This document shows positions 50,276 to 54,899 of a DNA stretch of 54,899 bases, piece by piece; position 1 is the stretch's first letter, and each line of letters opens with the position of its first letter. A program made the translations under genes and the position numbers. Origin of the DNA: an uncultured Collinsella sp. (GTDB lineage: Bacteria; Actinomycetota; Coriobacteriia; Coriobacteriales; Coriobacteriaceae); contig UQJV01000008.1 of NCBI GenBank assembly GCA_900541475.1, positions 1 through 54,899 on the forward strand, written 5' to 3'. The notes under the pieces are model-generated. The model did not search any database, was not told the DNA's origin, and was given only the letters and a program-made list of their open reading frames with translations.

Positions 50276-50523
50276 GGGACGGAGTTTCCCAATCGAGGCT
50301 CAACCGGAAAGCGCGTCCCACTCTGGAGGCGGATTCCGGGATGCAGTTTCCGCTTCGATGGCCATTGGGAAACCGTGTCCCGTTCCGAGGTCGGATTCCG
50401 GGATGCACTTTCCGCTTGAGTGGCGTTGCGGAAACTGTGTCCCGCTTTGAGGCCTCAATCTGGGACGCGCTTTCCGGAACGGCGCCCATGGGGAAGGCGC
50501 GTCCCATTTCGGCACCGTGGCCC
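50276..50523. repeat. Tandem array of 62-bp hairpin units (4 copies)
   Basis: Units begin at 50276, 50338, 50400 and 50462, each 62 bp (the last less conserved at its end). Every unit opens GGGACGC-type, has TTTCC at positions 11-15, and GGAAA...GTCCC at 31-44, so each can fold into a hairpin (e.g. GGGACGCGCTTTCC with GGAAAGCGCGTCCC). A period of 62 is not a multiple of 3, and no frame with a ribosome site fits. The array lies between the operon terminator and the terminator of the convergent gtrA gene and fills this 414-bp gap. Confidence 0.85.
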
Positions 50524-50556
50524 GTCCCGTACGTCTTCCTCGACAGCCTCGTCAAA

Positions 50557-50593
50557 CAAAAAAAACCGGCTGGAACGTGAATTCCAACCGGTT
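50557..50593 (-). terminator. Terminator after the first GtrA gene
   Basis: On the minus strand, AACCGGTTGGAA pairs with TTCCAGCCGGTT (12 bp, one mismatch) and is followed by TTTTTT. Confidence 0.85.
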
Positions 50594-50619
50594 ATATATT
50601 CAAGCAAATGTCGAATCGA

Positions 50620-51027
50620 CTATGACTGCGCGCCTTCGAGGAAGAAGCGGCGGCTGAAGTAGTTGTACCAGGTGACCAGGAACGTGGCGATGGCCTTCAT
50701 GGCCTGGTAGCCGATGCTCAAAAACGTGACGCCCACAAACATGTACAGGTCGTTGAGGCCCAGACCAATCACCGACAGGATGGTGAAGATCGTGAACTCG
50801 CGCTTGCGGCTCATGCCCTCACGGTGGTCGAACACGTACTTCATGCTGAGCCAGTAGTTGACCACAACGGACGTGATAAACGAGACCGTGGTGCTCATCA
50901 AAAAGTCGAGGTGGAACAGCTCGACGAGCGCAATGAGCATGCCCCAATCGATGCCAAAGGAGATAAGACCCACGACAGCAAACTTGAGGAACTGCTTAGT
51001 ATGAGGTTGTGCCAGTGCCTTGCGCAC
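50620..51027 (-). CDS. GtrA-family membrane protein
   Basis: A 135-aa protein with four membrane helices: FLKFAVVGLISFGIDWGMLIALVEL, FLMSTTVSFITSVVVNYWLS, EFTIFTILSVIGLGLNDLYMF and IATFLVTWYNYFSRRFF. VGLISFGIDW and the WYNYFSRRFF end are GtrA hallmarks. The family is thought to flip polyprenyl-linked sugars or support surface glycan decoration. A second GtrA gene lies 219 bp upstream on the same strand. No glycosyltransferase gene is adjacent. A terminator follows. Confidence 0.9.
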   Translation of the reverse strand: MRKALAQPHTKQFLKFAVVGLISFGIDWGMLIALVELFHLDFLMSTTVSFITSVVVNYWLSMKYVFDHREGMSRKREFTIFTILSVIGLGLNDLYMFVGVTFLSIGYQAMKAIATFLVTWYNYFSRRFFLEGAQS

Positions 51028-51246
51028 GCAATCACATCCAATGCGTTGATGAATCGAGCAGAGGATACTTTAGAGCTTTTGCATGGGAAACGTAAGGTCT
51101 TCGGCAAGAACTATACGAACTCGCCAAATATTCAAGAGCTAATCCGCAAACGTTGAAAATTTGCCCGTAAACGAGCGGCGCCCACGGACGATGCTGCGCT
51201 GAGCGCGCGTCGACCATGGGCGCCGTAAGGCTATCGGGATGTCGAG

Positions 51247-51642
51247 CTACTTGGTCTCGTCACCCTCCAGGAAGATCTTGCGGGTCACAAAGTTGTAGAC
51301 CATGACCAGCGCGGTAGCGCAAATCTTTGCGATATTGGCCTCGAGGCCCAGGCCGGCGTTGAGGGCCAGCACGATGCCATCGTTGAGCGCCAGGCCAATA
51401 ACGGATAGCACGACAAAGATGATGAACTCGCGGCGGCGGCTCATGCCCTCCTTGTGCGCAAACACGTACTTCATGCTCGCGACGTAGTTAAAGATGAGCG
51501 AGACGATAAAGCCGCTGGTGTTGGCGATTAGGATGTTGAGACCCAGACCGTAGTGGAGCAGATTCATGATGCCAAAGTCGATGACAGTGGCAATGACGCC
51601 GACGACGCCGAATTTCATGATCTGTGCAAGGAGCTTTTGCAT
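51247..51642 (-). CDS. GtrA-family membrane protein (paralogue)
   Basis: A 131-aa protein with the same four-helix layout as its neighbour: IMKFGVVGVIATVIDFGIMNLL, LIANTSGFIVSLIFNYVASMKYVF, EFIIFVVLSVIGLALNDGIV and ALVMVYNFVTRKIFLEGD. It shares MSR(R/K)REF and SVIGLxLND with the downstream copy, showing an old duplication. The start was placed at MQKLLAQIMKFG; the longer frame reaches 51705. The 219-bp spacer to the next gene contains an imperfect hairpin (GGCGCCCA with TGGGCGCC, near 51178-51227). It lies downstream of fbp on the same strand. Confidence 0.9.
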   Translation of the reverse strand: MQKLLAQIMKFGVVGVIATVIDFGIMNLLHYGLGLNILIANTSGFIVSLIFNYVASMKYVFAHKEGMSRRREFIIFVVLSVIGLALNDGIVLALNAGLGLEANIAKICATALVMVYNFVTRKIFLEGDETK

Positions 51643-51720
51643 GGTACCTGCCTTAGGGTGGCGCCGGGGCGCCGTGGGGATGACAAACCCAGAAAGTTTA
51701 GCCAATCCCCGTGGGCGGGG

Positions 51721-53637
51721 CTAGGCACGCTCCTCGATAGCACCGTTTCTATATGCATCGAGCAGCTGGCGCAGGTCCTGGATCTGGCTGCGAATCTTGG
51801 CACCGGTATCGGTGTCGCTCACCATGCGGCGCCGGTCGGCCTCGTCAAAGCGGTTGGTCTCGCTTTCGATGTCGATGTTGCGGGTGAGCGCCTCGGCAAC
51901 GGTGGTAAAGGCCTGGTGCGACTTGAGGCGGCATCCGCGCGAGCTCGAGATGAGCGTGTAGCCGGCGATGCCCGTTTTGGGATGGTAGGCGCGACAGAAA
52001 CCGCCGTCGATGACCAGCAACTTGCCGTTGGCGCGGATGGGCTGCTCGCCCTTGGTGGTTTTGACCGGGGTATGGCCGTTGATGATGTGGCCCGTCGGCG
52101 AGCAGGCCATGGGGGCGACGCCAAACTCGCGCATGATGTCGTCGCAAACGGACGAGGACGTGGTGAGCGTATAGTACGGGTCCATCGGCTCGACCCACGT
52201 GCTCTTGTCGGCGATGTAGGCGCGCTCGAACGTGCGCACCACGCGTCCGCTGGCGGGCGAGTTAAAGCCGATCCACAGGTACCACATCCAGTCGAGGGCA
52301 TCGCGGTCGCCGACGCGCCAGGCGCGGCGGGCGATATGGTCGCAAAAATCAAAATAATCGCGGCCGGCGTGCCAGGTGCCCAGGCAGTTCATGCTGCTAA
52401 AGGTGCCGTCTTCGTTGAGCGGTACGCAGCCGTGGAACAGCAGATTGCCGTTGGCGACCTTATACAGGGAGCCGTGGGTATAGAGGAAATCGATGTGGCG
52501 ATGCAGGTGATCGGCGGTAACAAACTCGGATATGAGCTTGTCGATGATGTGCTGCTCCTCGGGCGTGAGCGTGTAGGGGTCCGCAGGATCGACGGTGGGG
52601 AAGTCGTTGGTCGTGAGCGGCCATACGCTGCCGTCGGCAAGCGTGACCGTGCCGGTGTCGTGGTCGATCTTGTCGAGCAGCAGGCGGTCGGCCATATCGA
52701 ACTCGGGGTGACGCTGGATAATCTGGCCCTCGAGCTTAAAGAGCAGGACGTTGATGGCTTTGATCAGCGGGCTGATGGACTCGCCGGCGGTATAGGTGGC
52801 GTCGGCGAAGGCGACAAGCTCGCGCAGCGAGATGCCGTAGTCGTTCTCGAGAATCTCGTAGTTGTCGTAGCGCAGGTTGTTGCGCAGCACCGTGGCGATG
52901 CAGGCGGGCTCGCCGGCAGCGGCGCCCATCCACAGCAGGTCGTGGTTGCCCCACTGAATGTCGAGCGAATGATAGGTGAGCAGGCGGTCCATAATCTTGG
53001 CCGCGCCGCCACCGCGGTCGAAGATGTCACCCACCAAGTGCAGGTGGTCGACGGCGAGGCGCTTGATGAGCGAGGCGAGCGACTCGATAAAGTCGTCGGC
53101 GCTGGCGGTCTCCAAGATGGATTCGATAATGCGCTCGTGATAACGCACGCGGTAGTTGTTCTCATCCGGATGCGTGTGCAGCAACTCGTCGATGATGTAG
53201 GCGTAATCGCGCGGGATGGCCTTACGCACCTTGGAGCGGGTATAGCGGCTCGAAAGCGAGCGGGCAACCATGATGAGCTGGTCGAGCATTGTTTTGTACC
53301 AGGTGGGGGAGTCCTCGTGCTGGCTGCGGGCAAGATCGATCTTCTCGCGCGGATAGTAGATGAGCGTGCACAGCTCGCCCTTCTCGTTAAAGGAGAGCGT
53401 GTTGCCAAAGATCTCGTCGACATGCTCGCGCACAACGCCCGAGCAGTTGTTGAGGATGTGCATAAAGGCTTCGTACTCGCCATGCACATCGCTCATAAAA
53501 TGCTCGGTCCCCTTGGGCAGGTTGAGGATGGCCGAGAGATTGATGATCTCGGTAAACGCGGATTGCTCGGTGGGGAATTGTCTCGACAGCAGGCGCAGAT
53601 ACTTGAAGTCTTGCGGATTGCGATCGAATGCGACCAT
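51721..53637 (-). CDS. fbp: Class 3 fructose-1,6-bisphosphatase
   Basis: A 638-aa gluconeogenic phosphatase of the Firmicutes-type class III family, made of a split metallophosphatase domain. Signatures are HFMSDVHGEYEAF (about residue 45), DIFDRGGGAAKIMD, QWGNHDLLWMG, NLLFHGCVPLNEDG, GHTPVKTTKGEQPI and VIDGGFCRAYHPKTG. The length (about 640 aa) fits the family. The start is ATG 53635-53637, close to a perfect 9-bp inverted repeat at 53665-53695 in the leader. It is divergent from the DegV gene. Confidence 0.96.
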   Translation of the reverse strand: MVAFDRNPQDFKYLRLLSRQFPTEQSAFTEIINLSAILNLPKGTEHFMSDVHGEYEAFMHILNNCSGVVREHVDEIFGNTLSFNEKGELCTLIYYPREKIDLARSQHEDSPTWYKTMLDQLIMVARSLSSRYTRSKVRKAIPRDYAYIIDELLHTHPDENNYRVRYHERIIESILETASADDFIESLASLIKRLAVDHLHLVGDIFDRGGGAAKIMDRLLTYHSLDIQWGNHDLLWMGAAAGEPACIATVLRNNLRYDNYEILENDYGISLRELVAFADATYTAGESISPLIKAINVLLFKLEGQIIQRHPEFDMADRLLLDKIDHDTGTVTLADGSVWPLTTNDFPTVDPADPYTLTPEEQHIIDKLISEFVTADHLHRHIDFLYTHGSLYKVANGNLLFHGCVPLNEDGTFSSMNCLGTWHAGRDYFDFCDHIARRAWRVGDRDALDWMWYLWIGFNSPASGRVVRTFERAYIADKSTWVEPMDPYYTLTTSSSVCDDIMREFGVAPMACSPTGHIINGHTPVKTTKGEQPIRANGKLLVIDGGFCRAYHPKTGIAGYTLISSSRGCRLKSHQAFTTVAEALTRNIDIESETNRFDEADRRRMVSDTDTGAKIRSQIQDLRQLLDAYRNGAIEERA

Positions 53638-53664
53638 GAAGCACCTTCCGATGTGGTTGGTAAA

Positions 53665-53695
53665 ACTGATAAAACAGCGTCAAACGTTTATCAGT
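53665..53695. promoter_or_regulatory. Inverted repeat in the fbp leader (candidate operator)
   Basis: ACTGATAAA (53665-53673), 13 nt, TTTATCAGT (53687-53695): a perfect 9-bp dyad 28 to 58 nt upstream of the fbp ATG. There is no T-run, so it is not a terminator. A TTGACG sequence lies on the minus strand inside the spacer. It could be a repressor site for gluconeogenic control. The rest of 53638-53956 (319 bp) is AT-rich leader and promoter sequence for the two divergent genes, with no gene of its own. Confidence 0.45.
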
Positions 53696-53956
53696 ATGCG
53701 CCGCTTTTGTTTCGATTGGAGACGGAAGGTTAAATTGTTGGCCGAACGGTTTGGTAAATCGATTTAGTTGAGGTAGATATGGCGGTTGAATGGAGACGCC
53801 GGGTCGTTTTTGCAGGCGCATACCTCCGGGATGGATAGAGATGATGACGGTAAAGATGTTCACTACCTTTGGTTCAATTTGGTAAATAGTGGACATTTGT
53901 ACCGTATTAACGCCTGCTGTGCGATAATTTGCGCAGCAATGAGTAAGGAGCCTCAT

Positions 53957-54847
53957 ATGAGTGATTTTGTCCTGACCTGTGAATCCGCCGCCGATCGAAC
54001 CCGTGAGTTCTTTGCATCGCGCAATATCCCTGTCGTGTGTTTTCATTACGAGATCGACGATGTTGTCTATACGGACGATCTGTATCAGTCGATTGCGCCA
54101 GATGAGTTTTTTGCCCAGATTGCCGCGGGCGCCATGCCCAAGACGTCTCAGGTGAGCGTGGGTGAGTACGAGGAGTTTTGGGAGCCGTTTGTTGCCGAGG
54201 GTAAAGACGTGCTGCACCTGACGTTGTCGTCGGGTATTTCGGGTACGTATGGATCGGCCTGCGTTGCGGCGCAGATGCTCGCGGATCGCTATCCCCAGGG
54301 CGGCAAGGTGCGCGTCATCGATTCGCTGGCTGCGTCTTCGGGATTTGGCCTGCTGGTGGAGTGTGCCGCCGACGTTCGCGATAGCGGCGCTTCGCTCGAC
54401 GAGACGGCCGCATGGATTGAGAAGCATAAACTCAACCTTCACCACTGGTTTTTCTCGACCGATCTGTCGAGCTACCTGCGCGGCGGTCGCATTTCGGCCG
54501 CGAGCGCGATCATCGGCACGGCGCTCAAGATTTGCCCACTCATGACGGTCGATTGCGAAGGTGAGCTGGCGCCGCGTGAGAAGATTCGCACCAAGAAGCG
54601 CGCGATCTCCGAGATGGCCAAGACCGTGATGGCGCATGTGCAGGACGGCGCGAACTATTCGGGCAAGTGCATCATGTCGCACTCGGCGTGCCGCGAGGAC
54701 GCCGAGGCCGTTGCGGCGCTGATAGAGGAACAAGTTCCGCAGCTCAAAGGCAAGATTGAGATCAATAGCATCGGCGCTCTGATTGGCTCGCATACCGGCC
54801 CTGGCACGGTGGCCGTCTTCTTTATGGGCGACAAGCGTGTGGATTAA
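53957..54847 (+). CDS. DegV family fatty-acid-binding protein
   Basis: A 296-aa protein of the DegV/EDD fold, which presents fatty acids to the FakA kinase in other Gram-positive bacteria. Hallmarks are LTCESAADRTREFF, KTSQVSVGEYEEF (about residue 64), LTLSSGISGTYGSACVAA (about 88), DSLAASSGFGLLV and LSSYLRGGRISAASAIIGTALKICPLM, with GPGTVAVFF at the C-terminus. AAGGAG lies 7 nt before ATG 53957; the open frame extends 57 codons upstream without support. No fakA gene is in the window. It stops 52 nt before the window ends. Confidence 0.94.
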   Translation: MSDFVLTCESAADRTREFFASRNIPVVCFHYEIDDVVYTDDLYQSIAPDEFFAQIAAGAMPKTSQVSVGEYEEFWEPFVAEGKDVLHLTLSSGISGTYGSACVAAQMLADRYPQGGKVRVIDSLAASSGFGLLVECAADVRDSGASLDETAAWIEKHKLNLHHWFFSTDLSSYLRGGRISAASAIIGTALKICPLMTVDCEGELAPREKIRTKKRAISEMAKTVMAHVQDGANYSGKCIMSHSACREDAEAVAALIEEQVPQLKGKIEINSIGALIGSHTGPGTVAVFFMGDKRVD

Positions 54848-54899
54848 TTTGCCCCATCACGTCGCTGCATGATTACTCAAACGAAAACGGCCCGCCTCA

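Noticed and set aside
50276..50523. 62-bp repeats considered as a CRISPR array
   Set aside because: Repeats are contiguous with no unique spacers, arms are imperfect between units, and no cas genes are present.
50265..50580. Short open frames running through the 62-bp repeats
   Set aside because: The period of 62 shifts the frame in each unit, so no repeated peptide is encoded, and no ribosome site is present.

Overview
The window looks like chromosome of a strict or near-strict anaerobe of the Coriobacteriia (Actinomycetota), most likely Collinsella or a close relative. This is inferred from GC-rich third codon positions, the gene repertoire (superoxide reductase, formate-THF ligase, FchA/FolD, an AddAB-type recombinase, class 3 fructose-bisphosphatase, surface proteins with DUF4430 domains) and abundant short palindromic intergenic repeats. 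There are no rRNA or tRNA genes, no CRISPR array and no transposase. Most of the window is core chromosome.

Layout. 1-6.7 kb: M42 peptidase, an HTH-HipA-like fusion protein, mnmA, cysK divergent from an Rrf2/IscR-like regulator, a holin-like membrane protein and a YerC/TrpR-like regulator. 6.9-26.1 kb: DNA maintenance. This holds an AddB-like nuclease and AddA-like helicase-nuclease, dnaE and a SWIM-SNF2 helicase, then a superoxide reductase, a degenerate NAD-synthetase-like protein and ruvCAB. 26.2-38.7 kb: fhs, a single-pass membrane protein, a CDF metal transporter, an ATP-grasp ligase bracketed by a 172-bp direct repeat made of the CDF 5' end, a zinc-ribbon protein, an ADP-ribosylglycohydrolase, a small PH-like protein, two paralogous lipoproteins with a shared palindrome upstream, and fchA-folD. 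38.7-42.9 kb: a 230-bp element with terminal inverted repeats, a C69 dipeptidase, a phasin-like protein and a UbiB-family kinase. 43.0-50.2 kb: a cobalamin riboswitch followed by two overlapping genes for surface proteins carrying DUF4430 (transcobalamin C-terminal-like) domains. 50.2-54.9 kb: a tandem array of 62-bp hairpin units, two GtrA proteins, fbp and a DegV protein.

How the genes fit together. fhs, fchA and folD form the formate-to-methylene-THF branch. FolD appears to have lost the cyclohydrolase lysine, and FchA, encoded just upstream, would supply that step. The AddA/AddB-like proteins and RuvABC cover double-strand-break resection and Holliday-junction processing. The most striking unit is the riboswitch-DUF4430 operon. 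It reads as a B12-repressed cell-surface system with up to five transcobalamin-like domains, a beta-propeller and membrane anchors, and no transporter beside it. I infer that it captures cobalamin or a corrinoid, which is not proven by sequence alone.

Several start codons were moved from the longest open frame to a downstream ATG on the basis of Shine-Dalgarno placement. All family assignments are by motif reading, without database searches.
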